Below, one piece after another: positions 1-8,945 of a stretch of DNA of 64,000 nucleotides; position 1 is the first letter of the stretch, and the number at the start of each line of letters is the position of its first letter. The notes beneath the pieces are model-generated. The model had not been told where the DNA came from and searched no databases. It saw only the letters and a program-made list of their open reading frames with translations. A program made the translations under genes and the position numbers. The stretch is from an uncultured Eubacteriales bacterium (GTDB lineage Bacteria; Bacillota; Clostridia; Christensenellales; CAG-917): positions 56,643-120,642 of the forward strand of contig URIZ01000004.1 of NCBI GenBank assembly GCA_900548005.1, in the 5' to 3' direction.

Positions 1-45
1 ACAAAAGCCTGCCTAACAAAAGTCTAACTAACAAAAGCCTATCTT
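1..45. repeat. 15-bp tandem repeat at window edge
   Basis: Three consecutive 15-nt units begin at positions 1, 16 and 31, each starting ACAAAAG. The third is degenerate at its end. The array may continue to the left of the window. No reading frame is apparent over it. Confidence 0.75.
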
Positions 46-46
46 C

Positions 47-80
47 AAAAAGCACGCGTTTTTCATAGCGTGCTTTTTGC
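47..80. terminator. Rho-independent terminator upstream of glmM
   Basis: AGCACGC (51-57) pairs with GCGTGCT (68-74). The stem is flanked by an A run on the left and a T run (74-78) on the right, so it could stop transcription in either direction. It probably ends a transcript entering from the left of the window. Confidence 0.75.
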
Positions 81-145
81 TTTCTTTCCCCTTTTTCGGC
101 AAAAAGCGGCACGCGCCGACACGAATTTTTTCATATAGTGAATGT

Positions 146-1501
146 ATGCATTATTTCGGAACAGACGGCATCAGAAACAAAGCGGATTGGCTTTTGGCAA
201 ACGAGATCCCCTATGCGCTCGGCAAAACTTTGGCGCGGCGCGGCGGAAAAATCATTGTGGCAAGAGATGTCAGAGAGCACTCTCTCGACCTTGAGAAACA
301 GCTGTGCAAGGGGCTTATGGAAGGCGCAACGCAGATTTGGGTGGCAGGCGTGTTGCCAACACCCGCGCTTGCGTATATCGCGCAACTCGAAAAGGCGGAT
401 TATGCCGTGATGATCACCGCATCCCACAATGCGCCCGAGTTCAACGGCTTGAAAGTCTTTGGCAAAAGCGGCAAAAAGTTGTGCGAAAAAGACGAAATCG
501 CGCTTGACGATGAATTGTTTGCCACAATGAATTCGCCCGCCACGCCCCAACCCGTTTTCATTGACGAGGCGTGCGCCGACACTCTCACGGACGAAGAGCT
601 CACAAGCCCGCTCTCCCTTTCGCTTGCCGAAAATCACCGCATACGCATTGTGGACGGCGCGGAATTTTTGTATCTGAAACACGTAAAATCCATGTTTCCG
701 AGATTTGACGGAATGAAAGTTCGGTTGGACTGCGCCTACGGATGTTTTGCCACGCTCGCGCCCAAAGCCTTTCTCGATCTCGGCGCAATCGTGTGCGCAG
801 AACACAACGTGCGCGACGGCAAAAAGGTCAACGTCAATTGCGGATCTACCCACGTTGCCGACTTTGCAAAACGAGTCAAAAAGGACGAGATCGGTTTTGC
901 TTTTGACGGTGACGGCGACAGAGTGCTTGCCGTTGCGGACGGCAAAGTGTATGACGGTGACGCAATGTTGCTTGCCTTGTCCATGATATACCGCTTGCAA
1001 GGCAAACTAAAAAAGCGGTTTGTCGTGGGCACGACTCTCACCAACACGAAACTTGCAAGAGAGCTTGCCTATCACAACACCGCCCTTATCCGCGCGGACG
1101 TCGGCGACAAACACGTGCTCGACACGCTCGAAAAGCAAGGCTTGTTGCTCGGTGGCGAGAAAAGCGGACATATCGTCATGCTCGACAAAGGCACGACCGG
1201 GGACGGTCTTGTCACCGCCTTGTCCCTGTTGGAAGTGAAAAGAACGGTGGGAAGCCTGCCAAAATTCACGCCCTACCCCATGCTCGAATTGAGCGTCCCC
1301 GCCGACAATCCCGAAAACGAGATAAATTCCACCGCCTTCCAACGCAAAATCGCCGAAATCAACGCGCGCTTTTCAAAACAAGGTCGCCTTATCGTCCGCA
1401 AAAGCGGCACCGAACCTGTTGTGCGCATCACCTATGAATGTTTCTCGTCATCCCCTCAGCCGATCTTTGACGAAATACGGAAAATAATTGCAATGAATTA
1501 G
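146..1501 (+). CDS. glmM: Phosphoglucosamine mutase
   Basis: Interconverts glucosamine-6-phosphate and glucosamine-1-phosphate on the cytosolic route to UDP-GlcNAc for peptidoglycan. All four family motifs are visible: the phosphoserine loop ITASHNAP (Ser about residue 93), the metal-binding DGDGDRV, the sugar-binding GEKSG and the C-terminal phosphate-binding RKSGTEP. I chose the ATG at 146 because family members start with M-x-YFGTDG; the open frame extends back to 77 without similarity. The product is 451 aa, the usual length. There is no Shine-Dalgarno sequence; a -10-like TATAGT (134-139) lies 6 nt before the ATG, so the message could be leaderless, but no matching -35 is evident. The gene stands alone between a terminator and a repeat island. 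Confidence 0.93.
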   Translation: MHYFGTDGIRNKADWLLANEIPYALGKTLARRGGKIIVARDVREHSLDLEKQLCKGLMEGATQIWVAGVLPTPALAYIAQLEKADYAVMITASHNAPEFNGLKVFGKSGKKLCEKDEIALDDELFATMNSPATPQPVFIDEACADTLTDEELTSPLSLSLAENHRIRIVDGAEFLYLKHVKSMFPRFDGMKVRLDCAYGCFATLAPKAFLDLGAIVCAEHNVRDGKKVNVNCGSTHVADFAKRVKKDEIGFAFDGDGDRVLAVADGKVYDGDAMLLALSMIYRLQGKLKKRFVVGTTLTNTKLARELAYHNTALIRADVGDKHVLDTLEKQGLLLGGEKSGHIVMLDKGTTGDGLVTALSLLEVKRTVGSLPKFTPYPMLELSVPADNPENEINSTAFQRKIAEINARFSKQGRLIVRKSGTEPVVRITYECFSSSPQPIFDEIRKIIAMN

Positions 1502-1735
1502 TTAATAATGAATAATTAGTAATTGTGGCACGAGCGCCCGAACAAAAGCCGTCATAGCGGCAACGGCATCGCTTGCTTGCAAGCAACGCCGAGAGCCGCA
1601 TTAGGCTTTTGTTCTGCTAACCGCGCCGAAAATCTTTGCTATCAGTTCGTACACGGACAAAAAACTCCTGCCGCAATTTCGCAAGATTGTCTGCTTGGTG
1701 CTTTCAATTGGGTGGGACACCCACACCCGAAACGA
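1501..1735 (+). repeat. Dispersed composite repeat, modules A-C (copy 1)
   Basis: An AT-rich border of TAATAAT/GAATAAT units (about 1501-1522) is followed by a roughly 190-bp sequence containing GAACAAAAGCCGTCAT, the inverted pair AAAGCCG...CGGCAACGG and GCAAGATTGTC, then GGGTGGGACACCCACACCCG. The same sequence recurs at 9207-9425 and 63630-63822 in the same orientation. Short frames across it are not conserved as proteins. I do not recognise it as a known insertion sequence. Confidence 0.8.
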
Positions 1736-2240
1736 AAGCCTATTTGTAGCGAACTTATAAACGGAATGTGCAACCTCCAGGACGTGACGAAACCGCCGAC
1801 CGCGAGCCTGTGGAGCGGTCTTTTGACGTTCACTCATTCAAGAGACACTTATACTCGCACTCTGTCCATTCAAAGTGTTCTTATTAACGGAATGTGCTTA
1901 TTCGGAGTGAGCGTTCGCAAGGCGAACGCCGAGATAAGCGCCGAGCAAGACGGTTGTACAAGTGAGCAAGTGCGTGTTGTTCTTTGCACTTGCGAACGAG
2001 TGGCATAATGAGTGTACGATACTTGTCTATGCGAGTGCCGACTGTCTTCCCCGCGAGCGACGGATAGTTTTGTAGAGAAAGCACTCTATACGAGTGGTGG
2101 AAGAAATACCGGCGCGGACCGGAAAGATGGGGCATTTCTATTTAGAGTACACGCACAACTTTTGTAGTGCTGTGAACTAATAAAAACTTATCGGGCGCAA
2201 TTGTTTGATTTTTCGCTACGCTAGATCCTTCGACAAGCTC
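1736..2240 (+). repeat. Dispersed composite repeat, modules D-G (copy 1)
   Basis: Contains blocks that recur at 15225-15785 (+), 35095-35640 (reverse) and 63885-64000 (reverse): ACTTATAAACGGAATGTG, GCCGAGCAAGACGGTTGTAC, TGCGAGTGCCGACT, GGTGGAAGAAATACC, CCGGAAAGATGGGGCAT and TTATCGGGCGCAATTG. Between the second and third blocks the copies differ strongly, so a variable segment sits between conserved flanks. The right end carries the GATCCTTCGACAAGCTCAG type of repeat. No coding function is supported. Confidence 0.75.
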
Positions 2241-2344
2241 AGGATGACAAGGTAAAATTGATATTAAATGCGCCCGAAACGAAAAACTATTCGGAGCGGA
2301 CGGGTGTTGACGAAGTTATTCGCCGTGGATTTTTGAAGGAATTA

Positions 2345-2473
2345 TTTTTATGGCATCAGTGAGATGAGTGACAAGGAAACGCGTCAAGAGACCAAAACCC
2401 AACGTACTGATGGTACGTGATTTTGGGAAATTGATGCGTTGACACAGTCAATCGCTCACTGATGCCATAAAAA
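2345..2473 (+). repeat. 129-nt palindromic element, copy 1
   Basis: The outer arms 2345-2363 and 2455-2473 are a perfect 19-bp inverted repeat. An inner stem (AACGCGTCAA with TTGATGCGTT, one mismatch) and an apical hairpin CCAAAA...TTTTGG end in GTAC-TGATG-GTAC. The internal-loop sequences ACAAGGA on the left and GACACAGTCAATCGC on the right match the other seven copies. This is the only copy with no gene end inside its right arm. Confidence 0.85.
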
Positions 2474-2904
2474 TGCAAACGACCTCGGGTAAAGCACCCA
2501 AAGCCGCTTGCTATGATAAGGGGGAAAATTATGAGCTGTTTGATTTGTAATCCGTTTGTCTCTTGATTACGTTTACATATTAGCACCGAAAAAATTATTC
2601 GTCAAGGGTTTTTTGTAACTTTTTTTTGAAATTTTTTGAAAATTTTTCAAAATTCCCAACAAAAGTGCAAATCAAGAAAAACAATTTTTGTAAGTTTTGT
2701 TGATTTTTCTTGCAAAAACCGCAAAAATGGCAAATAAAAAGTTACATTTCTGACATTCGTAAATTAGATTAGAATACCGAAAAAATAAAAAGCGGTATTC
2801 TAACGCACTATTTTTATTTTTAAGAAAAAACTGCGGGAAAGATGAAAAATTTTTAAGCGTTCTATCCGCTTGAATTTGCAATTTACAAAAAAACTTGTCG
2901 GCAA
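2474..2904. other. AT-rich intergenic stretch with one perfect hairpin
   Basis: No gene is visible. The stretch is rich in A and T tracts. TTAGAATACCG (2770-2780) and CGGTATTCTAA (2794-2804) form a perfect 11-bp inverted repeat with a 13-nt A-rich loop. Its role is unknown. Confidence 0.6.
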
Positions 2905-2940
2905 CAAAAAAAAGAAGGCTTGTTTGCCTTCGTTTTTTGA
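2905..2940. terminator. Terminator of the rpmH-mnmG operon
   Basis: GAAGGC (2914-2919) pairs with GCCTTC (2926-2931) around a short T-rich loop. An A run lies on the left and a T run on the right, so it reads as a terminator on both strands. It sits 12 nt beyond the mnmG stop codon and ends the minus-strand operon. Confidence 0.85.
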
Positions 2941-2952
2941 ATTGTTGAGATT

Positions 2953-4785
2953 TTATTTCATTGCGACAATCAGCACGGCGATGTCGGCAGGTGACACTCC
3001 CGATATGCGTGACGCTTGCCCAAGGTTGAGCGGGCGGATCTCGGAGAGCTTTTGTCTTGCCTCTATGCGCAGAGCCTTGATCGAATCATAGTCAAAATCT
3101 TTGGGGATGACCTTGTTTTCAAGACGTTTTTGTTCTTTGACGGCGGATTCTTCCTTTTTGAGATATCCTTCGTATTTAAGCTCGATGACGGCAGCCGACA
3201 ACGACTCGTCGTCGCAGGGGAAATCCACAAATCGTCTGACGTGAGCGGCATTGACGGCAGGACGGCGGCATATCTCGGCAAAAGTGGGAGTCTTTTGCGG
3301 CATTTCTTCGCCAAGCTCGGCAAAGAGTTGTTCCACATCGTCCCTTGGCATAACCTTGCTTGAAAAGGCAATCACGCTCTCTATCATCGCTTTTTTCTCT
3401 TGCATACGCGCCCAACGATCGTCCGTGACAAGCCCTATTTCTCTGCCGATCGGAGTGAGTCGCATATCGGCGTTGTCCTGCCGGAGCATGATTCGATGCT
3501 CCGCCCTTGCGGTCATCATACGATATGGTTCGTTTGTGCCTTTTGTGACCAAATCGTCAATCAACACGCCGATGTACGCCTGATCTCTGCCAAGCACGAG
3601 CGGCTCTTCCCCGTCAAGTTTGCGACAAGCGTTGATGCCGGCGATAAGTCCTTGCGCGGCGGCTTCTTCGTATCCGCTGCTGCCGTTCATCTGCCCTGCC
3701 GAGAACAAGCCTTCGATATGCTTGTTTTCAAGGGACGGATACATGGAGAGCGGATCGAGGCAATCGTATTCGATTGCGTATCCGTATTTTGCAAAGCGGC
3801 AATTTTCAAGCCCGGGCAGAGTGCGATACATCGCCTCTTGCACGTCGTGCGGCAAAGATGTGGACATGCCTTGCACGTACATTTCTTCGCTGTTTGCGCC
3901 TTCCGGCTCGATAAAAATCTGGTGGCGTTCCTTGTCCTTGAACCGCATGACTTTTGTTTCTATGGACGGGCAATATCTCGGCCCGACGGACAAAATCGTG
4001 CCGTTGTAGAGCGGCGAGCGGTCTATGTTGTCGAGAATGATCTCGTGCGTTTTCGCATTTGTGTAGGTGAGATAGCACGGCTCTTCCTCAAAAGTCGCAT
4101 GCGGGGACATGAACGAAAATCTGTCGCTGTCGTCTCCCAGTTGAATCTCCATTTTGGAAAAATCGATGCTGTCGCGATATATTCTTGCAGGCGTTCCCGT
4201 CTTGAAACGGCGCATGGGCAAGCCCAGTTCCACAAGATTTTGGGACAGATGATTTGCCGCCGAAAATCCGCTCGGACCGCTCTTTTTGACATAGTCGCCA
4301 ATGATGATCTCGCCGTTGAGATACACTCCCGTTGCAAGCACCACTGCGCCGCACTCAAACTCTTTGCCGTCCGCTGTGGCAACGCCGCACGCTTTGCCGC
4401 CGCTTGTCAATACCTTGCTCGCCTCACTGTCGAGAACGGTGAGATTTTGCTCCGCATGCGCAATATCCAGCATCACGTCGTGATAAACCGCCTTATCTTC
4501 TTGTCCGCGCAAAGAGAACACCGCCGGTCCTTTTGCAGAATTGAGCATCTTTATTTGAAGAAGAGCCTTGTCTGCCGAAAGCCCCATTTGTCCGCCGAGC
4601 GCATCTATCTCTCTGACAAGGTGTCCTTTTGCCGTGCCGCCTATGGACGGATTGCAAGGCATATATGAAACCGTGCCGTACTCCGTGCACAGCATAAGAG
4701 TTTTTTTGCCGAGTCTCGCGCTCGCAAGCGCGGCTTCCATACCTGCGTGTCCCGCGCCTATGACAATGACGTCAAATCTTTCCAT
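2953..4785 (-). CDS. mnmG: tRNA uridine-34 carboxymethylaminomethyl modification enzyme MnmG
   Basis: FAD-dependent partner of MnmE in placing cmnm5 on U34 of tRNAs reading NNA/NNG codons. The N-terminus has the FAD-binding GAGHAG (residues 10-15) and the family block around NPSIGG, followed by KGHLVREID. Residues such as CPSIE and the GLFSAGQMNGSSGYEEAAAQG segment are also typical. The length of 610 aa is near the usual 620-630. It is the last gene of the rpmH operon. A 96-nt AT-rich gap separates it from mnmE, which could hold an internal promoter, although I cannot identify one clearly. The sequence GGCGAG lies before the ATG as a weak ribosome-binding site. Confidence 0.96.
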   Translation of the reverse strand: MERFDVIVIGAGHAGMEAALASARLGKKTLMLCTEYGTVSYMPCNPSIGGTAKGHLVREIDALGGQMGLSADKALLQIKMLNSAKGPAVFSLRGQEDKAVYHDVMLDIAHAEQNLTVLDSEASKVLTSGGKACGVATADGKEFECGAVVLATGVYLNGEIIIGDYVKKSGPSGFSAANHLSQNLVELGLPMRRFKTGTPARIYRDSIDFSKMEIQLGDDSDRFSFMSPHATFEEEPCYLTYTNAKTHEIILDNIDRSPLYNGTILSVGPRYCPSIETKVMRFKDKERHQIFIEPEGANSEEMYVQGMSTSLPHDVQEAMYRTLPGLENCRFAKYGYAIEYDCLDPLSMYPSLENKHIEGLFSAGQMNGSSGYEEAAAQGLIAGINACRKLDGEEPLVLGRDQAYIGVLIDDLVTKGTNEPYRMMTARAEHRIMLRQDNADMRLTPIGREIGLVTDDRWARMQEKKAMIESVIAFSSKVMPRDDVEQLFAELGEEMPQKTPTFAEICRRPAVNAAHVRRFVDFPCDDESLSAAVIELKYEGYLKKEESAVKEQKRLENKVIPKDFDYDSIKALRIEARQKLSEIRPLNLGQASRISGVSPADIAVLIVAMK

Positions 4786-4881
4786 AATCTCGCCGCCTAT
4801 GCGGTCTATATTCGGATATATAATCCTTGTATATACTTATATTATATATAACAGTCTGCCGTTGCTATTTTTTCGTTTGCT

Positions 4882-6234
4882 TTATTTGCCCACGCAAAAT
4901 CTTGAGAATATGCCGTCCACAACGTCTTGAGTTGCGGTGCGTCCAGTGATTTCGCCAAGCGCGTCATACGCGTTTCTAAGGTCTATGAGCGTGCAGTCGA
5001 TTGTGTTGTCAATTGACGCAATCGCACTTTCAAGCGCGCTTTTTGCTTGATAAAGTGCGGATACGTGCCGTTTGGACGTGATAAGTTCGCCGCCTTCCAC
5101 TTTGTCTTGCTTGTATAAATCGGCAATTGCGTGAGCAAGCTCGTCAACACCTTTGCCCGTCTTTGCACTGATTGCAAATTGGTTGTCGGCAAGCGGTTTG
5201 TCAAAGCCCGACTCGTCGCACTTGTTGAACACTTCAAACACGAGCGCATCTCCGAACTGCCAATCTTTGTCGTCAACACCCAACGTGTCCACAACGTGCA
5301 AGATGACGTCCGCGCCTTCAAACGCGCGTTTTGCTCGCTCTATGCCCTTGCTTTCCACAAGGTCGTCACTCTCTCGTATGCCGGCAGTGTCGATAAGATT
5401 GATGCGCACTCCGTCACACTCAAAGCTCTCTTCCACCGTGTCGCGAGTCGTGCCCGCTATGTCGGTGACAATGGCTCTGTCGTCTTTTAGCAATGCGTTC
5501 ATCAATGACGATTTGCCGGCGTTGGTGTTGCCTGCAAGCACCACGTTGATACCGTATTTTGCAATCTTGCCCGTCTTTGCCGTGGAAATGAGCGCGCACA
5601 CGTCGTCGTGTATGCCCCTGACGCTTTTTTCAAGGTCGGGCAACACTTCGTCTTCCATTTCATCGGGATAATCGAGCGTGGCTTCGAGCGTTGATATGAG
5701 CGTTTCAAGCGTATCGAGCGTTGAATCGATCTTCTTTGACACTTCGCCTTGCATAAGGCGATACGCCGCCTTGACTCCCGCCGCCGATTCTGCATTTATC
5801 ATATCGATGACGCCTTCGGCATCGGCAAGCGACAATCTGCCGTTCAAGAACGCGCGCTTTGTAAATTCGCCGTTCTTTGCCATGACCGCTCCGTTTCTCA
5901 AAAGGGCGTCCAGCGCGCCTTGCATAATACGCACGCCGCCATGCAGATAAAACTCCACCGTATCTTCGCCCGTATACGCGCGCTTTGCGGGGAAATAGAC
6001 CGCATAGCCCTTGTCGCAAAACTCGCCTGCGTCAAACGTGCCGTAGTTCATAAAAAGCGGCGTCCATTGCTGTTTCACGCCCTCGGGCATGACAAAAGAC
6101 GCGTCCGCCGACGCTTTGTTGTGCGCAAAAATGAAAATGGCATCGGCGATGCGCAGTGCTTCGTTGCCCGAAACACGTACAATGCCGATACCACCTGCAC
6201 CTATCGGTGACGAAATTGCTGCTATTGTGCTCAT
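4882..6234 (-). CDS. mnmE: tRNA modification GTPase MnmE
   Basis: GTPase that works with MnmG on the tRNA wobble uridine. The N-terminal tetrahydrofolate-binding domain begins STIAAISSPIGAGGIGIVRVSG. The inserted G domain has the P-loop GNTNAGKS, DTAG and NKCD. The protein ends with the C-terminal FCVGK, whose cysteine is the family's conserved catalytic-site residue. The length of 450 aa is normal. Its start codon overlaps the stop codon of the upstream jag gene (TAATG), which implies translational coupling. Confidence 0.96.
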   Translation of the reverse strand: MSTIAAISSPIGAGGIGIVRVSGNEALRIADAIFIFAHNKASADASFVMPEGVKQQWTPLFMNYGTFDAGEFCDKGYAVYFPAKRAYTGEDTVEFYLHGGVRIMQGALDALLRNGAVMAKNGEFTKRAFLNGRLSLADAEGVIDMINAESAAGVKAAYRLMQGEVSKKIDSTLDTLETLISTLEATLDYPDEMEDEVLPDLEKSVRGIHDDVCALISTAKTGKIAKYGINVVLAGNTNAGKSSLMNALLKDDRAIVTDIAGTTRDTVEESFECDGVRINLIDTAGIRESDDLVESKGIERAKRAFEGADVILHVVDTLGVDDKDWQFGDALVFEVFNKCDESGFDKPLADNQFAISAKTGKGVDELAHAIADLYKQDKVEGGELITSKRHVSALYQAKSALESAIASIDNTIDCTLIDLRNAYDALGEITGRTATQDVVDGIFSRFCVGK

Positions 6235-7124
6235 TAAAATCTCTTTTTGCCGCCGAAGCTCTTGAATTTGGGCGGGCCCGATTGCGCAACGGGTTTCACA
6301 AAATCGTCTTTCTCGGTGAAATATCCGCGGTAAACGTTGCCGTCCGGAGCTTCAGGCTCTTCAACGCGCGGTTTGCGTTCGCGCGGTCTGTCATCTCTGC
6401 GATCGCCCTTCTTGAAGTCGCGATCCTTGCCACCCTTGCGGCTGTCTTTGCCGTAGCCTTTGCGAGAATCCTTGCGAGGCTCTCTTTCGCCGTTCTTGAT
6501 GGGGCGTTGGTCTTTGAGCTCAACTCCCTTGGGGACGATGACAACGTATCTTGCAGGCTCTTCACCTTCGCTTTCCGTGGTTGCAAGCTCGCTGTCGGCA
6601 AGTGCGCTGTGAAGGATGCGTCTTTCAAACGGATTCATCGGCTCGAGCGCGATCTTTCTTTGCAAACGCACCGCCTTTTGAGCAAGCCTGAGCGCAAGCG
6701 CGGTGAGAGTTTCTTTGCGTTTTTCGCGGTAGTTTTCGCAGTCCACGACAACTTTTTTGAAGTCGCACTTTTGCTCGTTCAGGAAGGTGAGCGCAAGATA
6801 TTGAAATGCGTCAAGCGCCTCTCCCCTGTATCCGATTGCCACGCCGCTGTCGTCGCCGGCTATGGTGACGTAAAGCGTGCCGTCCTTGTCTTCGACCGTG
6901 GCGCGAGAGACAAGACCCATGCGCTCCAACGTGCCGTTGAAGAACTCCGCCATTTTGTCTTGCGTGCTGTCCTTAACCGTGACTCTCACCTTTGCTTTGG
7001 AAAAGAGTCCGCCTTTTTGAAGGATTTCCACATCGACTTTATCTTTTGACACACCAAGTTCAACGAGTGCTTTCTCGATTGCGAGATCCACCGATGAAGC
7101 CTGTGTTTCTATCGATTTTTCCAT
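6234..7124 (-). CDS. khpB: Jag/KhpB-family RNA-binding protein with long basic tail
   Basis: Cytosolic RNA-binding protein usually encoded next to yidC. An N-terminal Jag domain (about residues 1-50) is followed by a KH domain with the GYRGEALDAFQYL motif and an R3H domain (about 140-205) containing the NPFERRILHSAL region. The unusual part is the last 90 or so residues, a low-complexity tail rich in Lys, Arg, Asp and Gly with repeated RKDSRKG-like units, ending GGKKRF. Many Jag proteins stop soon after R3H. AGGAG overlaps the yidC stop codon, 8-9 nt before this ATG, so the two genes are tightly coupled. Confidence 0.93.
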   Translation of the reverse strand: MEKSIETQASSVDLAIEKALVELGVSKDKVDVEILQKGGLFSKAKVRVTVKDSTQDKMAEFFNGTLERMGLVSRATVEDKDGTLYVTIAGDDSGVAIGYRGEALDAFQYLALTFLNEQKCDFKKVVVDCENYREKRKETLTALALRLAQKAVRLQRKIALEPMNPFERRILHSALADSELATTESEGEEPARYVVIVPKGVELKDQRPIKNGEREPRKDSRKGYGKDSRKGGKDRDFKKGDRRDDRPRERKPRVEEPEAPDGNVYRGYFTEKDDFVKPVAQSGPPKFKSFGGKKRF

Positions 7125-7132
7125 TTTTACTC

Positions 7133-8377
7133 CTATCTTTTGGCAACGCCCGTGTTGCCGTCTCTCTTCTTGTCAACGATCTTGGCGATAAGATTGAACG
7201 TGAGCTGGAACAAAATTGCGCACAACGAACTTGTGAACATGTAAAGCGCAAACGCACCCGAATAGAAGATTGCAAACACACCGATCATGAGCGGCATGAC
7301 GTATTGCATCATCTTCATGGATTGTTGTTGTGCTTTGGCTTTGTCAGCCTCTTCGCCTTTGCCCGTCGCTGCGGGGGCAGGCGGCTGTCCGTTGGCATTG
7401 CTAAGAAGTTTGGTTGAAAGAAGGGACAAAGCAATGGACAACACCGGAAGGATGAGAAGTCCGTTCCACTTGCCGTTCTTGCCGTATCCGCCCGTGCCGA
7501 GCAGCTTGCCCATGACGTCGTTGTATTCGTCAATGGTGATGCCGGTGAGCTTTGACGTCGCCATACCCTTTTGTCCCGTGACGGTGGCAAAATCGGGCAC
7601 AGCCTCAGCCCAGTTGTCCGATACGAAAATGTTCTTTATCCAAAGCCAGCTTCTTATCTTCACTTGATCGGAAGAATAGTATACGTCGTACACCGCTTGT
7701 TGCGCTTTCTCTTTTGCTTGCTTGTAGAAAGCCGCGCCTTCTTCGGTCTTTGCAACGTCGTCGATGTCAAACTTGCCGTCGCCGTTGTCAACGATGAAAG
7801 CGGCGTCTTTGTTTTGCTCTATTTGCTCGGCAATCGTCTGATTGTAGGTGTTGACGCATTCTTTGTAGTCTTTTGCAAATTGATAGCCGACCATTTGTCT
7901 GAACCCTGCAAAAACGACAAAGAACACCACAAACGTGATGATCGTGGGCAAGCACATGCCCATCGTGGAGTATTTCTCCTTTTTGTAGAGTGCCATTTGC
8001 TCTTGTTGCAAACGTTGCTTGTCGTCGGCGTATCTTGATTGAATGACTTCAAGTTGCGGCTTCATTCGCTCCATGGCTTTCGAGTTCTTTCTGGCAATGA
8101 GCTTTTGCCAAATGTCGAACGGCGAAAGAATAAGACGCAAAATCACCGTGAATAAAACGACCGTCCAGCCGAAACTTGCCGCTCCGCCGCCCAAAGCGTT
8201 GTTGATGACAATCATGAACTTTGCCATGAAGTGCGTGGGCTCGCTGACGGTCTCGCCTGCGACGCTATACGAGTTGTCACTGTTGCAAGCAACCAAAATC
8301 AAGCACAAAATCGCGAGCATCGCCGCGATAAGATATGTCTGAATTTTGCGCCTTTGCGGGTAACTCAAATTAGCCAT
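7133..8377 (-). CDS. yidC: Membrane protein insertase YidC/SpoIIIJ
   Basis: Inserts proteins into the cytoplasmic membrane. The N-terminal hydrophobic segment contains LVAC (Cys about residue 31), so the protein is probably a lipoprotein, as in other Gram-positive YidC proteins. A 60KD_IMP domain follows from about residue 50, with the hydrophilic-groove arginine in VLFTVILRLILSPFD and four further membrane segments. At 414 aa it is longer than SpoIIIJ (about 260 aa), because of an insert of about 100 mostly polar residues (about 165-270) and a Lys-rich linker. It overlaps the 3' end of yidD by 13 nt. Confidence 0.95.
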   Translation of the reverse strand: MANLSYPQRRKIQTYLIAAMLAILCLILVACNSDNSYSVAGETVSEPTHFMAKFMIVINNALGGGAASFGWTVVLFTVILRLILSPFDIWQKLIARKNSKAMERMKPQLEVIQSRYADDKQRLQQEQMALYKKEKYSTMGMCLPTIITFVVFFVVFAGFRQMVGYQFAKDYKECVNTYNQTIAEQIEQNKDAAFIVDNGDGKFDIDDVAKTEEGAAFYKQAKEKAQQAVYDVYYSSDQVKIRSWLWIKNIFVSDNWAEAVPDFATVTGQKGMATSKLTGITIDEYNDVMGKLLGTGGYGKNGKWNGLLILPVLSIALSLLSTKLLSNANGQPPAPAATGKGEEADKAKAQQQSMKMMQYVMPLMIGVFAIFYSGAFALYMFTSSLCAILFQLTFNLIAKIVDKKRDGNTGVAKR

Positions 8378-8610
8378 TTGATCTTTCCTTTATAATTCTC
8401 TTTGACGGGATCGAATCCGCCCTTTGCAAACGGCGTGCATCTGAAAAGTCGCAACACCGTCAACACCGTCCCCTTGACAAAACCGTACTTTTCGTACGCG
8501 TCGTAGGAATACATCGAGCAAGTCGGCACGTATGCGCATCTTGTGCCCGTGACGGGCGACAACGTACGCTTGTACAAAAGCAAAAGCCATTGACAAATCT
8601 TCTTCATCAT
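8365..8610 (-). CDS. yidD: Membrane protein insertion efficiency factor YidD
   Basis: A small (81 aa) membrane-associated protein that aids YidC-dependent insertion. It shows the family pattern: KRTLSP, then CAYVPTCSMYSYDAYEKYG, then FRCTPFAKGGFDPV, with the conserved cysteines. I start it at the ATGATG at 8610 because the rnpA stop TGA lies inside that sequence and a GGCAGGAAAG stretch precedes it. The frame can be extended upstream to 8655, but only within rnpA and without family similarity. Its end overlaps the start of yidC. Confidence 0.94.
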   Translation of the reverse strand: MMKKICQWLLLLYKRTLSPVTGTRCAYVPTCSMYSYDAYEKYGFVKGTVLTVLRLFRCTPFAKGGFDPVKENYKGKIKWLI

Positions 8611-8939
8611 TTCAGCTTTCCTGCCTTTGAAAATGCGTAGCGCACGGACGAGCACACTTCTTCGTATCCGCGCTCGGCAATCGACGGGTATGCAACGATA
8701 ACGTACATGTATCCTGCGTCGATGCTGTCCATGAGCGGTCGAATCGCTTCCCTTAGCAACCGCTTCACACGATTGCGAGTCACCGCGTTGCCAACCTTCT
8801 TGGATACGGACAAGCCTATCTTCAATCCTTCTCTCGATTTTGCGCTCAAAAGCAATAGGTCACGAGCAGGCGATCTGTCACCCTTGCGATAAACATAGGC
8901 AAACGCCGCTCTCTTTTTCAGCCTATATTGCTTTTGCAT
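8607..8939 (-). CDS. rnpA: Ribonuclease P protein component
   Basis: Basic protein cofactor of RNase P, which matures tRNA 5' ends. The diagnostic RNRVKRLLREA motif is present, with the central-cleft residues FAYVYRKGDRS before it. The length of 110 aa is typical. It lies 6 nt downstream of rpmH and overlaps yidD by 4 nt, the order seen in most bacteria. Confidence 0.96.
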   Translation of the reverse strand: MQKQYRLKKRAAFAYVYRKGDRSPARDLLLLSAKSREGLKIGLSVSKKVGNAVTRNRVKRLLREAIRPLMDSIDAGYMYVIVAYPSIAERGYEEVCSSVRYAFSKAGKLK

Positions 8940-8945
8940 GATGCG

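Noticed and set aside
1523..2008. 161-codon frame in the first repeat island
   Set aside because: It spans several repeat modules whose other copies do not keep the frame.
3400..4668. 422-codon open frame opposite mnmG
   Set aside because: It lies wholly antisense to mnmG and has no family motif; long antisense frames arise here from codon bias.
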